Of a DNA stretch of 20,684 bases, positions 12,801 to 19,010 are shown piece after piece. Location: positions 1 to 20,684 of the IMG/VR virus record IMGVR_UViG_3300048589_000332. One strand, written 5' to 3'. The notes under the pieces were generated by a model. It was not told the origin of the DNA. It was given only the letters and a program-made list of their open reading frames with translations, and did not search any database. The position numbers and the translations under genes were made by a program. The stretch comes from a virus. Numbering within the stretch: position 1 is the stretch's first letter; each line of letters starts with the position of its first letter.

Positions 12801-13052
12801 GTTTTCCTTCTCGAGCTGTTGTATCTTCTCATCTTTTTGTTCGAGGGCTTTATCAGCCTTCTGTTTTTCCGTCAAAACGGTTTCAAGATTCGATTTAATT
12901 TTACTAGTCTCTTGCTGTGATTGACTAAGTGATTGATTCACTTGGTCAAGTGATTGAGCATGAACTCTTTGCACGAACACATAAGCAACTAGAAGGACTG
13001 TAACAACTGCTAGGATAGCTGCTGTCTTAGACCATTTTACGATTGCACGAAT
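12783..13052 (-). CDS. Membrane signal-anchor plus coiled coil, N-terminal half of the lysozyme-like protein
   Basis: Read from ATT 13050-13052, the product begins with a basic segment (IRAIVKWSK), a hydrophobic helix (TAAILAVVTVLLVAYVFV) and QRVHAQ, a good signal peptide or anchor with a possible cleavage site. A coiled coil of about 60 residues follows and stops at 12783. AAAGGA lies 5 nt before the ATT, whereas the first conventional start (GTG 12980) falls after the membrane helix and has no good ribosome binding site. ATT is therefore preferred, giving 89 residues, or 202 when joined to the downstream frame. ATT starts are rare and usually weak. Confidence 0.62.
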   Translation of the reverse strand: MRAIVKWSKTAAILAVVTVLLVAYVFVQRVHAQSLDQVNQSLSQSQQETSKIKSNLETVLTEKQKADKALEQKDEKIQQLEKENSELKG

Positions 13053-13151
13053 AAACGTCCTTTCGTTAGTTGATATTGTAGATGGTAATTAGTCTTGGTT
13101 AGTCGTGTGTGCCTAGTGGCAATTCCAAGGTCTCTCTAATTGTTCTACGCT

Positions 13152-13213
13152 ATATGGTATTATATCAAACTTGACTCAAAAAGTCAATAGTTTTTTACGA
13201 AAATCTGTTGTAG
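13152..13213 (-). promoter_or_regulatory. Promoter P1 (sigma70 type) for the lysozyme-tRNA-RNA repair unit
   Basis: On the minus strand: -35 TTGACT (13182-13187), 17-nt spacer, -10 TATAAT (13159-13164). The spacer ends AAGTTTGA, as in P2 and P3. TTGACT and AGTCAA form an inverted repeat inside the promoter (5-nt gap), a possible operator. CTACAACA lies 18 nt upstream of the -35 (13206-13213). Transcription should start near 13152, leaving a leader of about 100 nt before the ATT start. Confidence 0.9.
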
Positions 13214-13304
13214 TTTATACAATTCGTGGCTGCTGCATCCGTAAAGGAAGCCATTTAACTAAATTACTGGGTCTTACTCCATGTTTCAGGATTGCCCTGC
13301 ACCA

Positions 13305-13619
13305 CTATAACTTATTCATCCAATCTAGGAAATCATAAACTTCTCTGCTAACGATGGGTTCAATGTGAGAACTACCCTTCCTCTCGTTGCACGTATAATG
13401 TGCTGGTTGGATGTTGGTCTCGCTGAATACGAGATGGGGTGCGGATGACCTGCTCTGTATGTGGTCGAGTACCGTCTCAGTAGCAAGCACCCAGTGTCCA
13501 CAGATACCACATAGGTAACATCCGTTGTCTTGAGGGGGATGTTCCTTCTTCCATTTCCTAGTAAACGCTTGCCACTCACGGGTCTTATCTCCTATAGGGT
13601 TTAATGTTGAGTTCTGCAC
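13305..13619 (-). CDS. HNH endonuclease
   Basis: A 104-residue HNH nuclease. A zinc knuckle begins CYLCGIC (Cys34, Cys37, Cys40), then LDHI (Asp52-His53, the first H of the motif), N at 69 in the ETNIQPAH segment, His74, and THCN-like HYTCNERKG (Cys77). Metal-dependent cleavage of DNA is the known activity of the family. In phages such proteins act in packaging, recombination or as free-standing homing enzymes. It overlaps the RusA-type gene by 35 bases, favouring a recombination role over a selfish one. No packaging gene is adjacent. Confidence 0.88.
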   Translation of the reverse strand: MQNSTLNPIGDKTREWQAFTRKWKKEHPPQDNGCYLCGICGHWVLATETVLDHIQSRSSAPHLVFSETNIQPAHYTCNERKGSSHIEPIVSREVYDFLDWMNKL

Positions 13620-13974
13620 GTGGGTTCTCTCTATCTAAATCTGCGTCAGCCCATCCGATTCGGACATGCTTCCAATCATCATCTTCCAGGATACCCAGGT
13701 CTACTAATAAGTCATTGACTGACTCTAGCATGTTACTCACATCACGTCTACGCAAATCTTGGCAGTAGAACATGTAGTTTATTTCGCATTTTAGACCCTT
13801 TATCCAGTTGAAATCTGAGGGTTGAATCGTTTCTAGCTCTTTAGTTGAGTTCTTATGCCACTCGGTGTATCTCTTGCTTGGAAATGACCTTCCTGAACGG
13901 GTATTAATCCTGGCGTTTTTCTTGCTCGGAGTCTGTCCCGTTATCGTTATCTTTAGACCATCTTTTGTTGGCAT
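13585..13974 (-). CDS. rusA: RusA-like Holliday junction resolvase
   Basis: A 129-residue RusA-family protein that would cut four-way DNA junctions. The N-terminus has the typical ITGQTPSKKNARI segment. The catalytic region is RRRDVSNMLESVNDLLVDLGILEDDDW (about 75-101) with Asp78, Asn81, Asp88 and the acidic Asp98-Asp100 cluster matching the family's D-x-N/D...D-x-L...DD pattern. ATG 13974 is chosen (GAGAG upstream) over an in-frame start at 13992. It lies with the HNH, SSB-like and nuclease genes as a recombination group. Confidence 0.92.
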   Translation of the reverse strand: MPTKDGLKITITGQTPSKKNARINTRSGRSFPSKRYTEWHKNSTKELETIQPSDFNWIKGLKCEINYMFYCQDLRRRDVSNMLESVNDLLVDLGILEDDDWKHVRIGWADADLDRENPRAELNIKPYRR

Positions 13975-14083
13975 ACTCTCTCGCCTTCTCACTAGTTAGG
14001 GTTTTAGCGAAGCCCTTCTTCACTCTGCGTTTACCGCCCTTGCGACCAGCAAACTTCTTGATTAACCTAAGAGAGTCGTTCAT
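13904..14083 (-). CDS. Small basic protein, possibly nucleic-acid binding
   Basis: A 59-residue protein (MNDSLRLIKKFAGRKGGKRRVKKGFAKTLTSEKAREYANKRW...) with a very basic N-terminal half, a helix-like TSEKAREYANKRW segment and a polar acidic tail. Start at ATG 14083, overlapping the preceding gene by 17 bases and the RusA gene by 71. A DNA- or RNA-binding accessory of the neighbouring resolvase is plausible but not shown. No family is recognised. Confidence 0.62.
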   Translation of the reverse strand: MNDSLRLIKKFAGRKGGKRRVKKGFAKTLTSEKAREYANKRWSKDNDNGTDSEQEKRQD

Positions 14084-14501
14084 CTTTACGTGCACCCTGC
14101 AAATCAATTACCCTGGACTTGATAGCATCTATCAGGTCGTGTGTATCAGCTGTGATTGACTTGAGTTTCTCGTAAAGTACTTTAGCTTCAGTATATTCAT
14201 TCTGTGCTTGTATGAACTGCTCATCAGTGTACTTAGCGTCACCTGCTGTTGTAGCATTATGTTCTGCTTTGGCTCGAAGGAATGCTTCTCCCTTAGCCTT
14301 CTGCATAAGGGTTTCCTTCTCCATAGCATCTCTATGTGCTGAAACCTTGACCTCTAACAGGGATGCTTTCATAGCACTGAGTTTTACCCCGATGTATGAA
14401 AGAACATCACCTGTTAAACTTTTCAGGAACGCTTCGTCAGACAACTGATAGTTAATCTTCATTATCTTACCGATTATCTCGGCTGTCTGCTCTGGGTTCA
14501 T
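14067..14501 (-). CDS. Helical protein of unknown function
   Basis: A 144-residue almost entirely helical protein with long Ala/Glu/Lys stretches (AMKASLLEVKVSAHRDAMEKETLMQKAKGEAFLRAKAEHN; EYTEAKVLYEKLKSITADTHDLIDAIKSRVIDL), likely a helical bundle or antiparallel coiled coil. It follows the SSB-like gene after one base. Its place between SSB-like and RusA suggests a replication or recombination accessory factor, but no motif confirms this. Confidence 0.7.
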   Translation of the reverse strand: MNPEQTAEIIGKIMKINYQLSDEAFLKSLTGDVLSYIGVKLSAMKASLLEVKVSAHRDAMEKETLMQKAKGEAFLRAKAEHNATTAGDAKYTDEQFIQAQNEYTEAKVLYEKLKSITADTHDLIDAIKSRVIDLQGARKDERLS

Positions 14502-14502
14502 G

Positions 14503-14952
14503 TTAAATATCCAAATCGTCTAGGTCAGGAGCAGTTGTTGGTTCTGCACCAGGGAATACTTTTGCTACACCATCTGGCAATACTACTGATTCGAGTAATG
14601 CGATGATGTGGTCTAGTTTCTCATGTACAGTACCGTCTAGCTCTGAACTGCTACTTGCAGGTGCTGCTGCTTGCGTAGGTGCTTCACCTAATGGACGACT
14701 AGCAGACTTGAAGTTGTAGAATGTACCGAACTTACCATCAATCTGGTTGATGTCTCCATACAACTCGTCACCTGGTTTAATTTCGTTACCTGGCTTTTTG
14801 TTTACGTTAATCCAACCTTTATCGGTCTCGCCTTCTAGCTTAACCTTCCAGGCGTTAAACACATGACCGTCAAACTCTACAGTTTTTGGGGTCTTGTCTT
14901 CCTTGCTAACTGTAGCTTGGAATGCCTGTGCTACCTTATATGCTTGGCTCAT
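14503..14952 (-). CDS. SSB-like protein (OB fold with acidic tail)
   Basis: A 149-residue protein. Residues 1-90 look like an OB fold (AYKVAQAFQATVS...FDGHVFNAWKVKLEG...GWINVNKKPGNEIKPGDELYGDIN...GTFYNFKSASRP), followed by an Ala/Pro/Ser linker, a short helix and an acidic C-terminus, DLDDLDI. That layout (DNA-binding barrel, flexible linker, acidic protein-docking tail) is typical of phage single-strand DNA-binding proteins, though the sequence is divergent. It would protect ssDNA and recruit the nearby nuclease, helicase and resolvase. Confidence 0.68.
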   Translation of the reverse strand: MSQAYKVAQAFQATVSKEDKTPKTVEFDGHVFNAWKVKLEGETDKGWINVNKKPGNEIKPGDELYGDINQIDGKFGTFYNFKSASRPLGEAPTQAAAPASSSSELDGTVHEKLDHIIALLESVVLPDGVAKVFPGAEPTTAPDLDDLDI

Positions 14953-15242
14953 TTCTTTACCGCTTTCTTCTTAGTTGTCTTCTTCTTTAGGTTATCATAC
15001 TTACGTTCTAATGCGTAGTAATTGTCTCGTATGCTTTGTTCTCTACGTGACTCACTCTGGGCGAGATTCTCTGCCCTCTCAGCACGAATTAGTGCTTCTT
15101 CTAGTTCTTTCTTTAGAACTCTATTCTCTTCCTCAAGATGTTGACTCCTACCAACATTGTATGCCAGTAGGGTCAATCGCTCATCTTTAGGGTGCATTCG
15201 TTCTTGGTCTGGATGACCACTGACTGCGTAAGAATCGTACAT
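14949..15242 (-). CDS. Coiled-coil protein with lysine-rich tail
   Basis: A 97-residue protein: a short N-terminal region (MYDSYAVSGHPDQERMHPKDERLTLLAYNVGRS), a coiled coil of about 55 residues (EEENRVLKKELEEALIRAERAENLAQ...) and a tail of mixed Lys/Thr (KKKTTKKKAVKK). The tail is likely to bind nucleic acid. It overlaps the stop of the HIRAN-nuclease gene and the start of the SSB-like gene, so the three are co-translated. Confidence 0.7.
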   Translation of the reverse strand: MYDSYAVSGHPDQERMHPKDERLTLLAYNVGRSQHLEEENRVLKKELEEALIRAERAENLAQSESRREQSIRDNYYALERKYDNLKKKTTKKKAVKK

Positions 15243-16480
15243 TATTCTACCCCTAATATTACTTGACTTATATCAATCACATCGTGACTGAACTCTTCCC
15301 AAGGATTTTCACCTGAGACTAATTTCTCACCATTCATCCAGTAAACATCTAATCCTTCGACAGTCCAACCTGCTCGGTTAAGAATGAATGCGTAGAACGA
15401 AAGCTGTAACCAGTGGTAATCTAACAATTCGTTACCCATAGCTTCTTTGAATGGGCTTGTTGACAACTGATATTTCTTCTCGTGTACGTCTGCATCTGTC
15501 TTGAAGTCCTGGATGCGGATGATTCGTTTCTTGAGGTCAATCACTTTGATACGGTCAATAGAACCACAAAGTTTGAACTCTCTATCCCATACAAACTCTT
15601 CACTGAAGCGGATGTAGTCACCACCGAACAACTCATGGAATGATTCAACAATCTTCTTGAGTACTGGGTTACGACTGAGTGCCTTGTTAGCACCAATCTC
15701 TGGTGGTTTGGTCTTAAACTCTTTGACTGACTTTGTTCTGTCACCTAGCTCATAGTTTCTATCGTAGTTCTCCATCGCATAGTGGATAGAGTTGCCAAAG
15801 TTGGTTGATGCAAGACTGTTAACGTCCCACATTTCACTAATTTGCTTAATCTCAGCATCTGTGAGACTGTGCTTCTTCTGGATAGCTTCGAGGATACTCT
15901 TCGAGTCAAACTCTTGGTAGAACTGTTCTGGGAACTTGCTACCGCTTAGGAATCCTTCTAGCCGTTTGTGACCATTTACTTCTTGAACTTCGATGTTCTT
16001 ACCCAGTAATACACTGTTGTAAGTTGCAGGTTCGACAGTCTTCTTGCCACTAGCGTCAACTACCTGAGTCAGGTAAGCTAGAACCTGTTGCATCTGTTCT
16101 TTAGTAGGTTTAACTGCTTTCTTCACTTCTTCTTTCACTGGTGCTGTCTTTGCTGCAGGTGCTTCTTTGTACTGCAACTCAATGTTTACTCCGAAACTCT
16201 TGCCATCGCCACCTGTGATGGTTGACAATACAATCTCTACTGGAATGTTTGCGTCCATTGATTTAGCAATTTCAAGATTCTTGTCTTTTGCTATGTAGCC
16301 AATAGGCAACCATTCTTCACCCTTGAGAACATCGACTGCTACTGCATTCTTGTCATACTCGTTGTCGGCTTCTCGCCTTACACGCAACTGTTCTTTACCA
16401 GTAAGTGTAGAGATGACTGCTTGTCTGCCTTCAAATGTAACCCCAACTAGCTTACTATTGTATTTGAATAGCTTGCTCAT
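15242..16480 (-). CDS. HIRAN domain fused to PD-(D/E)XK nuclease (RecB/Cas4-like)
   Basis: A 412-residue fusion. Residues 10-105 form a HIRAN domain (LVGVTFEGRQAVIS...READNEYDKNAVAVDV...LPIGYIAKD), a module that binds free 3' DNA ends and stalled forks. After an Ala/Lys/Pro linker (105-125), residues 220-412 carry a RecB-type nuclease: GNSIH (Gly229-His233), EE near 294-295, GSIDRI (Asp309), IQDFKT (Asp325, Lys327) and QLSFYAF (Gln359). It probably processes DNA ends for recombination or replication restart. Start ATG 16480 has AAGGAGTTA upstream, another perfect target of the nearby plus-strand RNA, and overlaps the micropeptide stop. Confidence 0.88.
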   Translation of the reverse strand: MSKLFKYNSKLVGVTFEGRQAVISTLTGKEQLRVRREADNEYDKNAVAVDVLKGEEWLPIGYIAKDKNLEIAKSMDANIPVEIVLSTITGGDGKSFGVNIELQYKEAPAAKTAPVKEEVKKAVKPTKEQMQQVLAYLTQVVDASGKKTVEPATYNSVLLGKNIEVQEVNGHKRLEGFLSGSKFPEQFYQEFDSKSILEAIQKKHSLTDAEIKQISEMWDVNSLASTNFGNSIHYAMENYDRNYELGDRTKSVKEFKTKPPEIGANKALSRNPVLKKIVESFHELFGGDYIRFSEEFVWDREFKLCGSIDRIKVIDLKKRIIRIQDFKTDADVHEKKYQLSTSPFKEAMGNELLDYHWLQLSFYAFILNRAGWTVEGLDVYWMNGEKLVSGENPWEEFSHDVIDISQVILGVE

Positions 16481-16560
16481 TTATCTAACTCCTTCTGGAA
16501 CTTGCGTGATACTAGCAGAACTAGCACTAAAGCCCCTAAAACTGTTAATGTTAATATCAT
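16477..16560 (-). CDS. 27-residue single-span membrane micropeptide
   Basis: MILTLTVLGALVLVLLVSRKFQKELDK: one hydrophobic helix with a basic/polar tail. The ATG at 16560 lies 17 nt after the predicted transcription start of P2 and has GAAAGGA 5 nt upstream. The stop overlaps the HIRAN-nuclease ATG (ATGA), whose ribosome binding site lies within its last codons. Being the first gene of a strongly promoted unit makes translation likely. It may act on the membrane or mainly tune translation of the nuclease. Confidence 0.68.
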   Translation of the reverse strand: MILTLTVLGALVLVLLVSRKFQKELDK

Positions 16561-16576
16561 TTAATCCTTTCACCAT

Positions 16577-16638
16577 ACTAGGGATTATATCAAACTTTGC
16601 TCAAAAAGTCAACCCTTTTTCGTAAAAATGTGTTGTAG
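16577..16638 (-). promoter_or_regulatory. Promoter P2 (sigma70 type) for the nuclease-recombination unit
   Basis: On the minus strand: -35 TTGACT (16607-16612), 17-nt spacer ending AAGTTTGA, -10 TATAAT (16584-16589), then CCCTA as in P3. CTACAACA (16631-16638) lies exactly 18 nt upstream of the -35, as in P1. Transcription starts near 16577, giving a leader of only about 17 nt. Confidence 0.92.
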
Positions 16639-16674
16639 TTTTTACATTTCTATGTCACTACCCCTATAAACCTC

Positions 16675-16703
16675 TTGACATTTGAAAGGAGTTATGGTAT
16701 AAT
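16675..16703 (+). promoter_or_regulatory. Plus-strand promoter of the small RNA
   Basis: Consensus-quality sigma70 promoter reading against the surrounding genes: TTGACA (16675-16680), 17-nt spacer, TATAAT (16698-16703). The start is expected at 16708-16710. It is divergent from P2, whose -35 lies 63 bases away. The spacer contains GAAAGGAGTTA (16684-16694), an exact inverted copy of the RNA's own TAACTCCTTTC. Confidence 0.9.
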
Positions 16704-16708
16704 ACCCA

Positions 16709-16790
16709 GTGTAGAGATTTCTTTGTCGTTACTCTACGCTTAACTCCTTTCTTTGAACCCAGGACTCCCCTATGCCTGGGTTCTTTTTTT
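16709..16790 (+). ncRNA. Short RNA with exposed anti-Shine-Dalgarno segment
   Basis: A promoter and an intrinsic terminator frame a transcript of about 82 nt with no open reading frame. The 5' part folds into a 9-bp stem (AGTGTAGAG, 16708-16716, with CTCTACGCT, 16732-16740; one T-G) and a 15-nt loop. An unpaired stretch TAACTCCTTTC (16741-16751) follows, then the terminator hairpin. The unpaired stretch is the complement of GAAAGGAGTTA. AAGGAGTTA is the ribosome binding site of three genes in this window (starts 4822, 6535, 16480), with 8-base matches at the RNA ligase (8245) and a leader frame (19226). A trans-acting translational repressor is the natural reading; function is inference. Confidence 0.75.
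16755..16790 (+). terminator. Rho-independent terminator of the small RNA
   Basis: GAACCCAGG (16755-16763) pairs perfectly with CCTGGGTTC (16775-16783) around an 11-nt loop, followed by seven T (16784-16790). The T-run overlaps the stop codon of the minus-strand gene 16789-16959. On the minus strand no T-run follows, so it works only for the plus strand. Confidence 0.92.
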
Positions 16791-16959
16791 ATTCCTCGGT
16801 TTTTTCTGGTACTAATTCATGGAAAGTGATAAAATCACTGCCATAATCATTGACTTTTGTTACAAAATCTTCAGGGATGGCGTGTTTCTTACGCAACTCC
16901 GCTACTACTACTTCCAAAACATACTCTTTACTGAACGTGATTTGTCGTGTTTTTGCCAT
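16789..16959 (-). CDS. Small hypothetical protein
   Basis: A 56-residue frame (MAKTRQITFSKEYVLEVVVAELRKKHAIPEDFVTKVNDYGSDFITFHELVPEKTEE) starting at ATG 16959 with AAGGAG 8 nt upstream. The ATG overlaps the stop of the preceding small gene. The pattern (short strand, amphipathic helix, strands) suggests a small alpha/beta protein. No family is recognised. It is the last gene of the P3 unit. Confidence 0.7.
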   Translation of the reverse strand: MAKTRQITFSKEYVLEVVVAELRKKHAIPEDFVTKVNDYGSDFITFHELVPEKTEE

Positions 16960-17102
16960 TACTTATTTCTCCTTGCCTGTTGTTTAGCCTTACGTGTTCT
17001 CTTATTCTTAGCTCTTCGCTTCTCGGTTCTACGTTTTGCTGCTTCGTCTAGTAACCTCTTTCGTGTTATTAGTTTCTCGATAAGGTTGATATTCTTATTC
17101 AT
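16959..17102 (-). CDS. Small very basic protein
   Basis: A 47-residue frame (MNKNINLIEKLITRKRLLDEAAKRRTEKRRAKNKRTRKAKQQARRNK) starting at ATG 17102, 8 bases inside the helicase end. The second half is an almost continuous Arg/Lys helix, so nucleic-acid binding is likely. It is translated together with the helicase and may assist it; this is inference. Confidence 0.66.
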   Translation of the reverse strand: MNKNINLIEKLITRKRLLDEAAKRRTEKRRAKNKRTRKAKQQARRNK

Positions 17103-18327
17103 TTGCTTTACTCTTCTCCTTAAACTTTGCATCTATAGCTCGTGCTACTGCACTAACCATCAATGCTCGTTGATTTATACCCTTCAAATATAGGGTCTCT
17201 AAACTTCGTACTCGTGAGAGTCCCACGTATCCCATTCCTTCCACAAAAGCCTTTGATAGGTCTAATTCTGCGGTATCGAGGGTCATTCCTTGCGATTTAT
17301 GGACGGTGATAGCATACGCCAACCTTATAGGTATTTGTGTAATCGCTGCAGTAGTCCTATCACCACGCTTGTATTCCCACTCTTGAGGGTATACAGTATA
17401 AGCGTACATATCGCCAAAATCAACAACAGGAAAACCGTCAGTTGAAAAATCAGTAACCACACCAATACTTCCATTAAAATACCTGCCTTCTGGGTCATTC
17501 TTTACTGCCATAACGACAGCCCCTAGTTTAATTTCCAATCTTTCAGGTGCTAAAACATTTTTCTGTAGTATTTGCAAGTCATTCCAAGATTGCCCTCGGC
17601 TTGTTCGCAAATAGTAGTGTGTGTCTCCTGGTATCTGTGCCAGTTTCGCACTGTTGATATTCTCAACATCAATGTTCAGCGTATACAATCTAGTTACATT
17701 ATCGGTTGCCTTATGCCCCATACGACTCTTCAAGAGGTCGATGTGTCGTTGTTTCAACGTACCATCACGCATGGCGTTTAAGATGTCCTCTAATCTCGCA
17801 TCGTCTTGTCGGTGCTGCTCCTCTAGGTAACATACCTTGACATTCATTTGCTTCCAAACTTTACTGAATACTATAAACTTACCAGAACCACCTTGTTTCA
17901 CTGGTGGCAACTGAAAGAAGTCTCCAACTAGGATAACTTGAATCCCCCCAAACGGACTATCATTCTCACGGATAATCCTCATGGCTTCATCAACCATATC
18001 CAAGTTATAATCATGCATCATACTGATTTCATCAATTATCAGAACATCAGTTTTGCGTATGTCTTTCTTCCTAGTTTCACTCATTGTATAGATGTAGTCA
18101 TCGTGCAAGTGGTCATCTAACCCCATGCCAGACCAGCTATGTATAGTTTGTCCACCAATATGTGATGATGCAAGTCCAGTAGTGGCAGTAACAACAACTT
18201 TTTTGTGCTTGCGTTTCGCTTGTTTCACAAACTCGTTGATTGTCCATGTTTTACCACTACCAGCCTGTCCTGTCAATAGTACATTCTCGCCAGATAGCAT
18301 TATTTCTATAGCTCGTGCTTGTATCAT
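17095..18327 (-). CDS. Pif1/RecD-like superfamily 1B DNA helicase
   Basis: A 410-residue ATP-driven 5'-3' DNA helicase. Walker A is GQAGSGKT (20-27), Walker B LIIDEISMM (96-104), motif III GDFFQLPPV, then EEQHRQDD (motif IV region) and the C-terminal VHKSQGMTLD...GYVGLSRVRS (motifs V and VI). This matches Pif1-type helicases used for phage replication or recombination. ATG 18327 is preferred (AGGAG upstream, ATGA overlap with the preceding gene) over the longer frame from 18381, which lacks a ribosome binding site. It shares the P3 unit with several small proteins. Confidence 0.93.
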   Translation of the reverse strand: MIQARAIEIMLSGENVLLTGQAGSGKTWTINEFVKQAKRKHKKVVVTATTGLASSHIGGQTIHSWSGMGLDDHLHDDYIYTMSETRKKDIRKTDVLIIDEISMMHDYNLDMVDEAMRIIRENDSPFGGIQVILVGDFFQLPPVKQGGSGKFIVFSKVWKQMNVKVCYLEEQHRQDDARLEDILNAMRDGTLKQRHIDLLKSRMGHKATDNVTRLYTLNIDVENINSAKLAQIPGDTHYYLRTSRGQSWNDLQILQKNVLAPERLEIKLGAVVMAVKNDPEGRYFNGSIGVVTDFSTDGFPVVDFGDMYAYTVYPQEWEYKRGDRTTAAITQIPIRLAYAITVHKSQGMTLDTAELDLSKAFVEGMGYVGLSRVRSLETLYLKGINQRALMVSAVARAIDAKFKEKSKANE

Positions 18328-18602
18328 AATGCTCCTGCTCTCTTTTTGCGTCTCTTGACTTGCCACCCCTGTTGTAACCATGGTGGTCGTTCTTTAGACT
18401 TAATATCTGGTGCTAGTTTTCTAGCTATCTCTAATGCTGTCGTAGTGTACTGCGGTGTTTCACCTTGTGGCACAACCAACTTGACAACCTTCAATCCTTC
18501 GTGCTCTAGTACTTCGGGTTTATTGACAAGTTGCTCCATGCCTTCAATTTCGCCAGATAAGAGATTCCCCTGCCCTGCTTGAACAGCTTTACGTCTTGCC
18601 AT
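18324..18602 (-). CDS. Hypothetical protein preceding the helicase
   Basis: A 92-residue protein with basic ends (MARRKAVQAGQGN...; WLQQGWQVKRRKKRAGAL) and a central region (EVLEHEGLKVVKLVVPQGETPQYTTTALEIARKLAPDI). GGGGGAA precedes the ATG. Its stop overlaps the helicase ATG (ATGA), so the products are made together, and the basic tail would allow DNA contact. A helicase-loading or partner role is a positional guess. Confidence 0.7.
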   Translation of the reverse strand: MARRKAVQAGQGNLLSGEIEGMEQLVNKPEVLEHEGLKVVKLVVPQGETPQYTTTALEIARKLAPDIKSKERPPWLQQGWQVKRRKKRAGAL

Positions 18603-18610
18603 TATTCCCC

Positions 18611-18784
18611 CTATCGCTTCTCAAACTTGATGTGCGTCTCGAATACTAAGATGTTGATTTTGATGCCGTCATCAATAGATACCATGACACCAAATCGCTT
18701 AAAGTTCAAATATGTGTAAACACTCAGTGTAGTCTTCGGTTTACTTTGCTCTTTCGGTCTCTTTGTCGTTACTTTATCGCTCAT
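18611..18784 (-). CDS. Hypothetical small protein
   Basis: A 57-residue protein (MSDKVTTKRPKEQSKPKTTLSVYTYLNFKRFGVMVSIDDGIKINILVFETHIKFEKR). ATG 18784 has AAGAAGGA upstream and is preferred to an in-frame start at 18871, which would lie within the preceding gene. A disordered basic N-terminus is followed by a strand-rich half suggesting a small beta fold. No family is recognised. Confidence 0.66.
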   Translation of the reverse strand: MSDKVTTKRPKEQSKPKTTLSVYTYLNFKRFGVMVSIDDGIKINILVFETHIKFEKR

Positions 18785-18809
18785 TTTCAAATCCTTCTTT
18801 CTTAATTTT

Positions 18810-19010
18810 TTACCTTTGCTGATGTCTATGTAGTGTAGTGGAAAGTCTTGTAACTTCATCGCTGTATTCAATCTCCTCTCGTAGTGCAGTGAATGCCAGT
18901 TCTCTAGTTAGTTCTCCATTATCTACCATTGTCATATAGTCCTCGAATCGCTTCAGCCTATATTCTTTCACTTCTTCTTCAATCTTACGTGGTGATTTCC
19001 ATTCTTCCAT
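18810..19010 (-). CDS. Hypothetical helical protein, first clear gene after the long leader
   Basis: A 66-residue charged helical protein (MEEWKSPRKIEEEVKEYRLKRFEDYMTMVDNGELTRELAFTALREEIEYSDEVTRLSTTLHRHQQR). The ATG at 19010 has GGGGAAAG immediately upstream; GTG 19013 is an alternative. It follows a leader of about 425 nt with several hairpins, one of which (19035-19056) ends about 20 nt before the ribosome binding site, so its translation may be structure-controlled. Confidence 0.68.
   Translation of the reverse strand: MEEWKSPRKIEEEVKEYRLKRFEDYMTMVDNGELTRELAFTALREEIEYSDEVTRLSTTLHRHQQR

Noticed and set aside
13206-13262. Minus-strand frame of 19 codons upstream of P1
   Set aside because: No ribosome binding site, very short, and it overlaps the conserved upstream element of the promoter.
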